64,000 nucleotides of DNA from Parnassius smintheus behrii (lineage: Eukaryota; Arthropoda; Insecta; Lepidoptera; Papilionidae): assembly GCA_036936625.1 (NCBI GenBank), contig JAUPFT010000022.1, forward strand, positions 16,300,103 through 16,364,102. Direction: 5' to 3'. Every line of letters starts with the position of its first letter. Position 1 is the first letter of the stretch. The position numbers and the translations under genes were made by a program. Shown here piece after piece: positions 31,769 to 42,936 of the stretch. The notes beneath the pieces are model-generated. The model saw only the letters and a program-made list of their open reading frames with translations, searched no databases and was not told where the DNA came from.

Positions 31769-33754
31769 GCTTAATAATATAGCTTCTTTCTTGATGTTGC
31801 CAATAAAAATCTCACCAATTTTTTTTTTATTAGTAAAGGTACATTGGTAATCAAATATTTGAAGGTTTGTTTAAAACATTAGATAGATAACAAAAATAAG
31901 TGCCGTGCCGCCGGTTAATTTTCTTGTGTTACGAAGTCAGACATGTTCGTTAATTAGCACCAAATATATCGAACTCCGCAACCTGGAACTCCACGCACTC
32001 AATTTATAAAGCAATTACTCTACTCATATTTACCTTGAATCCGGTAAAAATAATTAGGACTTGTTTGAGGAACATAAATAGCATTACCATGTTTAAACCA
32101 ATTAAAATAGGAACAGATCTTAAAGTTACTTTTAATTATTAATTTACAAAGCTGTTAATTTCTAAATTATATTTCAATTATTTTAAATGGGTGGCTCCGT
32201 GACGCAGTGGTTTATCAATTATTTGTAGCGATAAATGCCACGATTTCAAATCACACGCTGAGCTGGTATTTGTATGGCTAGAATTGTTCCTGGTTTATAT
32301 GGTGTTCATTGTGAAATTTATGTTTATAAACTACCCCGACGATACAAAAGAAAATACTAGTGTGAAGGTAACGTTTCGCCATAATAAAAAAGTGACAATT
32401 ATCCTTTGAATTAATATGTACTTACGTAACAGCTATCTCAAACAAAAAATGTGTGATACTCTGTGTTCGCGCGGTTGTTTTTTATCATAGAGTAAACATA
32501 GGTAGAATGATCCGTAGGTAATAGTAGGTTGTATTGTTAAATAGGTAAATTATATCGAGAACAATATTTCAATTTTGTCATTTATTTTGTATGTTATATT
32601 TGCTTATTTAATATAACATAATATTATAACACAATTAAATTTTAATGATATTTTTATCTGAATATTTTAAAAGGTATCTATGTATAAAAAACGTACTGAT
32701 TGTATGATAACAAAACTTCCTAACATAACATTTAAATTACAAATATATTTATTTAAATTAGAATAAGAGTCATTCATAAATGCAGGGCACGCGAAAGTTA
32801 AAAATGGATAATCCACTTTGACTTCGATGTGGAAACCTAAAAATAAAATAAAAAAATATTTAGCAGATTTAAACATGAAAATTTTAGCCTAATTTAATAA
32901 CTTATACATGTTTCTACAAATAAAATGTGTATAAAAATATATTCGTCCGATACTTAAGTACCCACAGAAATGTCTGTGCATCTGAACATATTAATTTCAT
33001 AATCTGTATTCCATGACACGAGATAGCGTCTTTGGAATAATTTGTTTTGTGAAATGTGTTTGGAATAATCTTTAATACTTTTTTATTGATTAAATATCTT
33101 ATTAACCGATGAAAAGTAACTCCTTGGTTTTTACTGACATTTTTTTGAATTATTTGTGAAATACCTAAGTACACACGACGGCATATTTTTATCTAGAGAT
33201 TTTTTTAAATCAACACAACACGTGACAAATATTTAAGCGCCTAGCGAGTGACTGATTAGTGTGCGGTGTATGCACCGCAGTTGAGTGGAACAGAGTAGCT
33301 GAACGCAGTGTCGCCTCTAATACGTAGTACATAATAGCTCAATGCAATTATCGTATTTTTTTAACATTAGCTCATAAATGTCTACCGTTGTAGGGAAGAT
33401 AATTCTGGACTGAATTGGTTCCGCACTTTATTAATTACTTCCCGTCGCCACTCTTTGTATTTTTGGTTTGGCGTTAACAAAATGGCACTACCTCTATCTA
33501 TCGGGAGCCGTAAGTATTTTTCTGGTATTTCGCATAGTATACAAAACATACTTGGTACCAAAAGGTGCGGTGGACTATCTTACGCCATCATAACAGGTTA
33601 AGCCACTTATTTGTAAAGTATCTGTAAAGTATTTTCTTTTGTCACATTGAAGGTAATCAATTATATTTTTACGGCAACGCTGTTATTAATTTTATATTTT
33701 TACTATGTATTTTTATTATTATTACGATCATGTACATAAAGATTATGTACACAG
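31769..33754. other. AT-rich, nothing firmly recognised
   Basis: Short frames on the minus strand at 32667-32876 and 32914-33174 have no domains. A tRNA-like phrase is noted separately at 32195. A small hairpin 'tgcggtgtatgcaccgca' lies near 33262. Confidence 0.45.
32195..32265 (+). repeat. Possible tRNA-derived SINE head, very worn
   Basis: 'gtggctccgtgacgcagtgg' followed about 45 nt later by 'gatttcaaatcac' has tRNA-like spacing of A- and B-box-like segments. No body is recognisable. Confidence 0.3.
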
Positions 33755-33925
33755 TATGAGTGGTGGCTGTTAGAGAACCGGAGACACTTTTTACTAGAAA
33801 CGAGGCAATACATCGTAGTCCTCAGCAGTCAGGGATCAATAGATGCAAATGTATATAAGCTACATAGCATCCGATTACCATCAGGTGTATTCTATGCTCG
33901 TATTTTATACTTATTCTGTATAAAA
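33755..33925 (+). repeat. SINE family A copy, 3' half
   Basis: 'gagaaccggagac', 'tttttactagaaacgaggca' and 'ttaccatcaggtgtat' match the family in order. Confidence 0.6.
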
Positions 33926-33959
33926 AAATCATTACCCTCGTCACGTGGACCTCGGATCT

Positions 33960-34190
33960 CGGAGCATCAGCCTGTAGGAATCATAAGAAATTTCAAACAA
34001 CCAAACCAAAGAAACTGACATAGGTTGAACTGAAGTATAGAGTGACCAGATTAAGTGGCGAGATGTTAAGATATGTGGGAAATTCGATGGATGCGGATGA
34101 CTTAGGAAAGAGATTCGTGGCATTCCTTGAGGAAATTGTGAATAGTAGTAGACTTGTGTTGGACTGTAATAATAATGATGATGACGATAA
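33960..34190 (+). pseudogene. Worn RTE-group LINE tail
   Basis: Reads 'VTRLSGEMLRYVGNSMDADD' and 'RFVAFLEE' in one frame, aligned with 'STRWSDDLVRHAGSRWMQVA' of the fragment at 11124-11468, and ends likewise in an (AATGATGA)-type short repeat. A second, older copy of that subfamily. Confidence 0.55.
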
Positions 34191-35214
34191 TGATGGAACC
34201 CTTAAATTGTATAAATAAAACCATGTATTTTAAATAGGTATTTTTCACAGACGTATTCCATTTCAAACTATGCAAATTCAAACCCCAGATTTTAATATTT
34301 AAAAGGTTCATGGTATATGGTAGAAAATATGGGAAAATAATAAGGGTATAAATTTTTTCTTATGCATTAAAGCTCAGTAAGTTTCTCGTACTTGAATTCA
34401 CAGCGTGACTTCTTATAAATTAAATTTCAGATAAAAGACTTTTCATGAAACATTACCGGGATGTTCTAAGAAAAATACTTATCACTTCTGGTCTATACAA
34501 AGATTTAATGCTTTCATTTTTTTTATGAAAAACAATTTATATATAATAAAAGTGTTTGGTAGGTTTCCGCTAGGTGTTTTTGTATCGTGGATGCGTACCT
34601 ATGTTGCACAAGGACACGCAATATCTTGACTCGATTGAATTATATGTGGAACATACTTGCTCCGTGAGGTATTCGAGCGCCGTGACTAAATACTTGTCAC
34701 TACGTTACTGAGACGTGAAGATTTGTTCTTAATGTAATATTTTAGCTATCTAGTTATTAACAAGAAAACTTGGTGGACAAATAAAACATTAATAAATAAA
34801 AAAATTGTGGAAAATACAAAAGTGCACGCCTCCTAATCCCATATGATTATATAAAAAGAAAAATATCTCTTTTTTCATATTTGAGACGAAAGTAGAAATC
34901 CATGAGAACATTTTTTTGAAGAGAAGTACAAGTTGTTTTTTTTTTACATTTTCATCAATTACAATTAAACGAGACCAAATTACTCAGTGGTTTTTAGAAG
35001 GAACCTATGCATTTTCACATTTACATTTAGTACATTTGAGATTCTAAACCTAATAATAAATAGTTATTTTGATATATTAATTCTAACGACCGTAATCGTT
35101 CGCCATCCACACATAGAGACATCCGGACACCCTCGATTTTTTTCAATCAGCTTGTTTTTACACTAAATACAAGAAAATTACTTTCAAAGATAATAGAAAC
35201 ACAAACACGAGTGA
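34191..35214. other. AT-rich, one phrase shared with 55046
   Basis: A block at about 34603-34668 ('gttgcacaaggacacgcaat', 'gactcgattgaattat') resembles 55046-55110. Otherwise nothing is recognised. Confidence 0.45.
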
Positions 35215-35228
35215 TTTTTCTCGATATA

Positions 35229-38200
35229 ACATAAACATAAACATAAACACTCACGCCTGTCACCCAGAGGGGTAGGCAGAGACTACAGACTTCCATTTAG
35301 CACGATCCTGACATACCTTTCTCGCCTCTTCCACATTCATATACCTACGCATACATGCTCGTCGGTTAAGGGTACTCTTAATTTGGCCCATTTTTAGTAT
35401 ATCGCCAATTTGGTCGACAAACTTCCGCCTAGGACGTCCCTTTCCGACTCTTCCATTCACTTCTGCAACATATATTTGCTTTGTCAGTCTTTCCGCATTC
35501 ATTCTTTCTACATGACCAAACCACCGAAGCATTCCTTTCTTAATCCTGGTCAAAGCATCATCTTGCAAACCACACTCTTCTTTTATCACACAGTTTCTCA
35601 CCCTGTCACTCAGATTCAGCCCTAACATACTCCTTAGCGACCGCATTTCTACCGCATTTATTCTACTCTCGTGCTTCTTCTGCCACACCCAACTTTCACT
35701 ACCATACGTTAAAGTAGGGACTAATACAGCACTGTGAATTGCCATACGTGCCTCTTTTGACACATTCTGACTTTTCACAATAGAGTGTAGAGCCCCATTT
35801 ACTTTATTTCCTGCATTCACTCGTCGTTCAATGTCCTTATCATATCTCCCATCCCTGCTGAATACACATCCCAAATATACGAACTCATCCACTTGCTCAA
35901 TTAACTCTCCTTCTATTCTTATTTCACATACCGTTTTGCTTTCATCTCTTTCAAAAACCATCACTTTCGTCTTACTTGCGTTCAGTTTCATTCCCCTTTC
36001 TTTTAATGACCTGTTCATTAATGTAACCATCATTTGCAACTCGGCCGCCGACGACGCAAGTATGACTTGATCATCGGCGTACAAAAGGCATTTGATAGTT
36101 AACTCACCCATTCTTACCCCGCATTCTTCAACTTTCAAATTTTCCAAACAGCTGTCCATAAATAGGTTGAACAGCCACGGGGAAGCTACACAGCCCTGTC
36201 TGACACCTTTATGGATGCCAAACCAGCCCGAGTAGACCCCGTTGATTCTAACACAAGCACTCGAGTCCCTATACAGAGACTTTAATGCCTGTATCAAACC
36301 AGCGCTCAACCTAAATGCGTTCAGCGTTTGCCATAACACATCCCTGTCCACTCTGTCATAAGCCTTTTCCAAGTCCATGAACGCACAAAAAACTCTTTGG
36401 TTTTTCGCCAAAAACTTCTCCGCGATCATGCGCATGGAAAAGACTTGATCTGTACACCCCATTCCCTTTCTAAATCCCGCTTGCACATCCCAAATTTTTT
36501 CATCAGTTTCTTTCATAACTCTTTCAATTAGTACCTTAGCATACAGTTTTCCCACAATGCTAAGAAGGCTGATACCACGGTAGTTTTTACAGTCCTGCTG
36601 TGACCCTTTTCCCTTATATATTGGGACTATCACGGCTTTGCACCAGTCTCCCGGTACCCGCTTTAGTTCCCAACATAAATTAAACAGGGTGTACAGCAGG
36701 CCTGCCACCACGTCCTCTCCAGCCCTTAGCATTTCGAGTGAAACTCTATCATATCCGGCTGCCTTACCTACTTTCATGCTTTTCATTGCTTTCATTATTT
36801 CATCCATACTTATCTCCCTATCTCTTTCATCTTCTTTCGGAATTTCTATTTCATTTAGTTCACACTTCTCCTCACTCATAAATTCGCTTTCAAAATATTC
36901 CTTCCATCTCTTTAGACTCAACACTTCATCATTCAGGATACAGCCATTCTCGTCTCGTATCGCATTCAATCTAGGCTGTTTTGTATTTCCCCTGGTATTT
37001 CTTACGAGTTTCCAGAACATTTTAATATTTGCCTGGAAGTTATCCGATATTCTTCTATCATTCCTATCCGTTCTTTCTTGCTTTTTCCTTTCAACTAATT
37101 CTTTTACTCTCTTATTTAAACGTTTAAACTCTGCCTTTTTTCTTTCATTCTCATCATTCTTACCACCAGAGTTACCAGCTTTGGTCGCTAGTAAATCTAG
37201 CCATGCTCTTTTCTTTGCTTCAACTTCCATACGTACCTCGTCATCCCACCATAACGTATTGTCTTTCCTTTCATTCATTCTCTTACTAACACCACATACT
37301 TCGGTAGCTGCATCCACTAAACCTTTCTTATTAACATTATGCCACACATTCTCCAAGTCTAACTCATTCACACACAACTCATCCAAATTACTTATATTTT
37401 CTCTCAGTCTGCATTTGTACTTGTCTTTCACATCTTCATCTTGTAACCTCTCAATTCTTATACGCTGTAACGCAGTGGTAGACACAGATGTCCTATGCCG
37501 CCAACGTCTGAATAAACCCCTAATTCGGCATAAGACCAGGTAGTGGTCCGTCCCTACGTTGGACCCCCGGTAAACCCTTGTATCCACTACTGCGCTCCTC
37601 ATTCTTTCATCCACAGTTATGAAATCTATCATGCTTCTATCATCACCTCTTTCCCAAGTGTACATGTGAATCTTCTTATGACGAAAGAAAGTGTTCGTCA
37701 CAAAAAGATTCCTTTCCACACATACGGTGAGGAGGCTTTCACCATTCTCATTTATACTTTCATCACCAAACGTTCCCAATATCCTTTCATAACCAAGCCT
37801 CCTCACCCCAACCCTTCCATTAAAATCTCCTAGCATAATAATATTTTCATTTCCCTTACACTTCATTAGCACCATCCTTACCATTTCCCAAAACTGCTCC
37901 CGGATATAAGTGGGCTTAGACATGTCTGGGGCGTAGACCCCTAACATAAACAACTTCTTTAAGCCCACTTTCATTCGTATCCGTAGCAGTCTTGGGCTTA
38001 CACATTCATACTCTTTCACACATTGGCCCATTCGTTCTGAAAGGATGATTCCTACTCCCTGGCATGCCCGCTCGATCTCGTCTACACCAGACCAGTATGC
38101 GGTATACATGCCAAGTGCAGTGACATGCTTCCCCTTCCTTTTCGTCTCATTTACACATAATACATCTATTCCTCTATCATACATCATATCGCATACTTCA

Positions 38201-38292
38201 TCCATTTTATCTTTCATTGCCCCACATACATTCAACGTAGCCAGACGGGCCTCTGCAATCCACTTTTCGCCTCTCTGGGAGACAGAACTCTT
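35229..38292 (-). mobile_element. RTE-A LINE insertion
   Basis: Bounded by a 14-bp target duplication 'tttttctcgatata' (35215-35228 and 38293-38306). On the minus strand the 3' end is a short (TTTATG)n tail (35229-35250), directly after the stop codon region, as in RTE-type LINEs with minimal 3' UTRs. The 5' end is cut just before the endonuclease domain, so the copy is slightly 5'-truncated. Confidence 0.9.
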
Positions 38293-38313
38293 TTTTTCTC
38301 GATATATGTGCAT
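35260..38313 (-). CDS. RTE-A endonuclease-reverse transcriptase, uninterrupted frame
   Basis: 1017 residues without a stop. Apurinic-type endonuclease at about 22-260: 'ATLNVCG', 'NETKRKG' (E56), 'GVYAP', 'MLGDFNG' (D163, N165), 'SMIDF' (D230), 'GTDHYLV' (H257). RT at about 510-770: 'IYKGKGSQQDCKNYRGISLL', 'FMDLEKAYDRVDR' (D648), 'GVRQGCVASPWLF' and 'LLYADDQVI' (YADD at 746-749). C-terminal part: 'MLRWFGHVERM' and 'GRVGKGRPRRKF'. All expected catalytic residues are present. The protein would nick target DNA and copy its RNA in place. The first about eight residues (MHIYREKK) are encoded by the target-site DNA, not by the element, so the ATG is a host-supplied accident. Confidence 0.92.
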   Translation of the reverse strand: MHIYREKKSSVSQRGEKWIAEARLATLNVCGAMKDKMDEVCDMMYDRGIDVLCVNETKRKGKHVTALGMYTAYWSGVDEIERACQGVGIILSERMGQCVKEYECVSPRLLRIRMKVGLKKLFMLGVYAPDMSKPTYIREQFWEMVRMVLMKCKGNENIIMLGDFNGRVGVRRLGYERILGTFGDESINENGESLLTVCVERNLFVTNTFFRHKKIHMYTWERGDDRSMIDFITVDERMRSAVVDTRVYRGSNVGTDHYLVLCRIRGLFRRWRHRTSVSTTALQRIRIERLQDEDVKDKYKCRLRENISNLDELCVNELDLENVWHNVNKKGLVDAATEVCGVSKRMNERKDNTLWWDDEVRMEVEAKKRAWLDLLATKAGNSGGKNDENERKKAEFKRLNKRVKELVERKKQERTDRNDRRISDNFQANIKMFWKLVRNTRGNTKQPRLNAIRDENGCILNDEVLSLKRWKEYFESEFMSEEKCELNEIEIPKEDERDREISMDEIMKAMKSMKVGKAAGYDRVSLEMLRAGEDVVAGLLYTLFNLCWELKRVPGDWCKAVIVPIYKGKGSQQDCKNYRGISLLSIVGKLYAKVLIERVMKETDEKIWDVQAGFRKGMGCTDQVFSMRMIAEKFLAKNQRVFCAFMDLEKAYDRVDRDVLWQTLNAFRLSAGLIQALKSLYRDSSACVRINGVYSGWFGIHKGVRQGCVASPWLFNLFMDSCLENLKVEECGVRMGELTIKCLLYADDQVILASSAAELQMMVTLMNRSLKERGMKLNASKTKVMVFERDESKTVCEIRIEGELIEQVDEFVYLGCVFSRDGRYDKDIERRVNAGNKVNGALHSIVKSQNVSKEARMAIHSAVLVPTLTYGSESWVWQKKHESRINAVEMRSLRSMLGLNLSDRVRNCVIKEECGLQDDALTRIKKGMLRWFGHVERMNAERLTKQIYVAEVNGRVGKGRPRRKFVDQIGDILKMGQIKSTLNRRACMRRYMNVEEARKVCQDRAKWKSVVSAYPSG

Positions 38314-39384
38314 TTTTATTATTCTAAAACTGCAAAGGTAAAAAATAAAGATATTTTTAGCTCAGAAAATTACTGGATTTCCATTCGGTGAGAGTAGAGC
38401 ACAACTTCCACGCTTCGCTTATGAGGCGTGTAAATAAATATAGCGTTGTACTAGATAGTACGTTAATTGCCATTGCTGGTCGCTTGTCATTTATGTAGTG
38501 GACTTTAATCAACTTCTTCATCAGGCCGTAAAAGTCAACCAATGAAAATGTCCTCCTTAATATATGGAAGATCTCCTTAAATAACCACGCTTGGCAAACT
38601 GATTCAAGATCCTACATCATCGATGTTGCTTCCCATCGCCGTTAAGGGTATTTTGGAGTAAAAAAATCTGATGTAATAAATGAAGGTTCTGTCCCCTGAT
38701 GGTATCTAGTGCAGTCCATTTAACACGTTTACTGCGGCAAGTAAAATCATAATACTTCATCTAGTGCGGCGGCGGGCCAAAATGCGCCCCCAATGATGTT
38801 TCCGCCAGTGCGTGAGTGGTCGATCTAGACCCACCAGCACTAGGATAGATTAAATTGCTATAACTTTGTGGAAACATAATGTATACATTTTTTTTTATAT
38901 TGTTAGAATGAGCTTGAACCCAACGTTCATAGGTTTGATTCGCCCCGGGATCTGCCAAACAAGAAATGAGAAATAAAGCAGGAAAAGCGGTAGGCCGATA
39001 TCGACCTGAACCGCACTAGAAAGTATTTTTAGTAGTGACGGGACAGAGAAAAATAAGGGGATATCGAAAATAAAACAGAATTATCGTAAAAGAACTGTAA
39101 AATGTTTTTATTTACTTATGCCTATCTTGGAAACATGTTACGCAAAGGTTTTGGTTGCATTTCCTGCAATATTTCTTTATTTTCTTTACTTTTTTTTTTG
39201 CTTCGGTACTATTAAAGATTTTCCGCAGTCTGTCGTAGCACCCTGCACAATTTCTTCGTTTAGCGCTCATTTCAAGAACACGGTCATTGTCCTTAGGTTT
39301 TACTTGATTTTCTGAAATGAATTTTTTTACTTAATTCCGTGTGATTTATTAAACATTGAGTTTTACCACAGAACTCGCGAAATT

Positions 39385-39536
39385 GAACAACTTTCCCCAG
39401 AGAACATAGGTCGAAATATGAAAAAAAAAATTGGCCTTCCCTTACAAAATTGACAATCAGCTGATTGATTTACTACTACGGGAGGTCCAACATTTTTTTT
39501 CATACTTCGACCTATATTCTTTGGGGAAAGTTGTTC
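39385..39536. repeat. Foldback unit 1 (about 48-bp arms)
   Basis: 'gaacaactttcccc' with 'cataggtcgaa.tatgaaaa' at the left is inverted as 'ttttcata.ttcgacctat' and 'ggggaaagttgttc' at the right, few mismatches. The centre includes 'aatcagctgatt'. Confidence 0.85.
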
Positions 39537-39726
39537 AGTTTCATGAGCACATTCACCTCCTTCAGGGTTGATACCCCCCTTCCGTTACACGGTGTATAAG
39601 GTCATTTTAAATTAAGTGAAAATATTTTTTGCGAATCTCAGAACAAAAATTGTTCTGTAACATGGGCTGAGTTACCCCACGGGAGGTTTTGCGCATTTGG
39701 AATTACATGTTGTATAGGTGTAGGGT

Positions 39727-39971
39727 TGTCCTTCAAGGAGATAACTCAGTATCGCTTATACAACAACTTTCCTTATGGGACCCATGTTGAAATCTTAAAA
39801 AAATATTCTCACTTTTCATACAAAAAAATAAGATAGTTTATTCCTCAAATACAATTTTTAATCAGTTGATCGGATCGGTTAGTATGGGAAGCCAAAAATT
39901 TTTTTTCGAGTTTACGACATGATAGGGAAATTTGTTGTATAAACGATACTGAGTAACCTCCTTGAAGGACA
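39727..39971. repeat. Foldback unit 2, related to unit 1
   Basis: 'tgtccttcaaggag' ... 'ctcagtatcg' ... 'acaacaa.tttcc' at the left is inverted at the right ending 'ctccttgaaggaca'. The centre has 'aatcagttgatc', like unit 1, so the two are probably related MITE-like foldbacks. Confidence 0.8.
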
Positions 39972-42321
39972 GCGGTGATAACCCTAACAGCCTGTATATA
40001 TAGGTATAAAATTATGTATATGGTGTATAATATAGTGGTAACAGGACCTAATGTCTATTTTGTGCAATCAAGTAGACCACTTAAAGCGTTATTTTTATGA
40101 TAAATGCAGCTGAGTGCCCCGAAATAAGAACTCGCATTATGTGTTATTGAGTAAGTAAACAGTGCCATAACATACCATAATAGAACAGTAGTGCAAACAA
40201 CGCCAAACATTGCTCGCAGAAAATAGCAGAGTCAGCACAAAGCTCATGCACGAAGACCATGCGCAGCCACCGTAACACTGGTAATATGTTCAAAATAATG
40301 ACAATAGTTACCTGTTGCAGATGTAGAACGTCTGACGATGTTGAAACACGGAAATGTAGGAATCGCCTTCAACAATAATCTACATATGCCTACAGTGATG
40401 TTACACGTCATTATACTTACTATCAGCGCATATACTTTTTCCAGTTAATGATTGCATTAATGCCTCTGTAAATTCTTTTTTTGAAACCTTCTTATCACAT
40501 TTCACGTTGTATGTGATCCACGCGTTTACTAACGCCATGCCTAACAAATATTCCATACCCACTTTTCTGAACCATTTGAGCCCTCTTTTTAATGTAGAAT
40601 AGTATGAAGACATTTGGTCGCTGAAGTCAACTCCTTTTTTGTTGTTATTATACGTTAAGACACATGTAGGCTTTTTTATATCTTCATTCGTCTTCCTATT
40701 TTTTTTGCCAGTGTTGACAAGCACATCTTTTTCCTCTTTGAGAGTAGATATCATTAGAAGTTGCCTTTTGTCAACCCATTTAATAACTTTAACGCCATTT
40801 TTATTCATAGCTCCTTTGATTTCACCCTTCTTCAACTTTAGTAACACTATCTCCTTAGGTAGCCCCCTTCGCTTCGAATTTAGGGTACCGCAATAACGGG
40901 TTTTTTGAGATAAGAGTTCGTCCGCCAATTCAATTGAAGAGTAGAAATTGTCTGCAATTACTACACGACATTTGTTCTCCAGCCCTTGAATGAGTTTCAG
41001 TACGGTGACTTTACCATGATTTTGTTCACGGCCATTTTCTCCCTTTCCAGAATAAATTATTGAATTATATATATACCCTTCTGGAGTGCATAACTTGTAA
41101 ATTTTAACACCATACTTGTGTGATTTGTTTGTAATGTATCATTGATTCATCTATAACAATGAATTTACCTGGCGTTAATACTTCTTGGAATCTGCTGTTG
41201 AGCATATTAGCCAAATCATGAATTTTCTTCAACTTATTTGTATTGTGGATGGCTGACGAATCATCACAAAAATGCCAGAATTTCAGGAATAGCAGAAATC
41301 TATCCCGAGTCATTACAGATACAATATATTTGTTTCGATATATTGATTTTTTTGACCAATAGTCATTTATATGAGGCACTTTGTTCAGACCCATTGCGAG
41401 TAGTATCCCTAGAAACTTCCGCATTTCTATATTATTCGTAGTTTTCTATGATAATAACCGAGATTTTGTTTTTATTTCGTTATTATTTTGCTTTTCTGCG
41501 ATGTGTTTTAACGCATATTTATTAGTTTCTGTAACCATTTTATCTATTATTTCATCAGTTACAAATAAGGAAAAAATACCTGCAGGAGATATATCTTCTA
41601 TAGGAATATTAAAAGTGCTTTCATTTAAAGTACACGCATCCAACTCAGGTGTCAAATCTGTGACAGCATCCCATTCATTGACACTATTATCCTGTGCATC
41701 TTCCTCTTCCCCTGAAACATCATTATCTATATCCGATACAACTTCACTTGCAGAATATTCATCACTCTCATCATCGCCTGTGTCACCACTTTCCTGCTCT
41801 TCATCTTTCTCCTCAGTATTTTCCGTTTCTTCCTCTCTCTCTGCATCTTCATCTTCCTCTTCAGCATTTCCTGTTTCTTCCTCTCTCTTCTACATCTTCT
41901 ACATCAACATTTTCTGTTTCTTTCTCTCTCTCTGCTTCGTCATTAAGTGTTTCTTTCTGTCTTTCATTTTCTTCAAACTGTTTATTACGTTCTTCGTCAT
42001 AAAAAACACAATTTTCATTACTTTCAGTTAACCCTTGCGACATACTGTCTTCAAAAGAATAAGTGAATGTAAGTTTTGTCTTTAGATCTTTCCTTTCTAT
42101 TTCATTTTTCTTTTTTATCTTTTTACTATCGTTTCTTAGATTTATCAAGTCATGATATTCGCTTTCATCTATTTTGATGCCGTGCATAAGCTTAGAAGCT
42201 GATATATTGTTTAGCGAAGGACTGCATCCTCTTGAGCTATACATACTAAATCGTTCCAATGACGATGAGCTAGGCGAAGACAATCCTTTTGATGTCTGTG
42301 GTGTAGGTTTATTTTTACATT

Positions 42322-42936
42322 CTGTAATGCAAAAAAAGGTAAGTGGAATAAAATTAATCTACACTAATATTATAAATGTGAAAGTTTAGATGTATGGATG
42401 TTTGCTACTCTTTCACGCAAAAACTACTGAACGGATTTAGATGAAACTTTACAGTAATATAAGTAAAAAATTAAATAAAATATGAAATTTTGAGAGATAG
42501 AGAGAGAGAGATATCTGTCAATAGATGCTCAGCAGAAACTATAACACTAAAAGCAAATAAATTATTTAAATTAAGACATACCTGTTTTAGTTACATGTGA
42601 AAACGAGACTGGTTTAAGAATATGAAATTTTCTTCCACTGGGGCTACTGAAAACGTCCGCTGTTGACAAAAAAAGTTTACTGTGACTCTTATTGTGTCTT
42701 ATTTAGCGAGAAAAAGGAGTGTTGGGGTAAAAGCGGACGGATTATGGTTCAATTGAAAAGATGTTCAAAAAAACTAAATATTCTCGACATCAACTGTTGA
42801 AAATAAATCATTAAAATGCAATGAAAGTGTTAAGAACAATCTTTTTCATAAAGGATGGTATTACATAAAAAATCCCCACGTCATTATGCGTCTAAGGCCG
42901 ATATGTTGATATGTGTAGGTAGTAAATAAAACTTAC
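42322..42936 (-). other. Intron 1 of the piggyBac gene (inferred)
   Basis: Donor 'ggtaagtttt' and acceptor 'ttgcattacag' on the minus strand. Both junctions are phase 1 and the joined frame is open. Carries a Helitron-like 5' fragment. Confidence 0.65.
42351..42500 (+). mobile_element. Helitron-like 5' fragment inside intron 1
   Basis: 'tctacactaatattataaat' then 'gtgaaagttta' and 'aaactactgaacggattt' is the start I know from lepidopteran non-autonomous Helitrons. No matching 3' CTRR end was found nearby, and it is followed by a (GA)n run at about 42493-42512. Confidence 0.5.

Larger units (their letters stand above)
39312..40420 (-). other. Intron 2 of the piggyBac gene (inferred)
   Basis: Donor 'gtaagtat' at 40420-40413 and acceptor 'ttcatttcag' ending at 39312 on the minus strand. 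Joining gives a codon-phase match between the catalytic core exon and the cysteine-rich exon. It contains two foldback units (39385-39536 and 39727-39971). Confidence 0.65.

Noticed and set aside
36638..37543. A 301-residue plus-strand frame opposite RTE-A
   Set aside because: It is the antisense shadow of the endonuclease-RT coding sequence; serine/leucine/phenylalanine-rich with no domain.
41381..42031. 216-residue serine-rich plus-strand frame
   Set aside because: Antisense of the acidic repeat region of the piggyBac transposase (glutamate codons read as serine/phenylalanine on the other strand).
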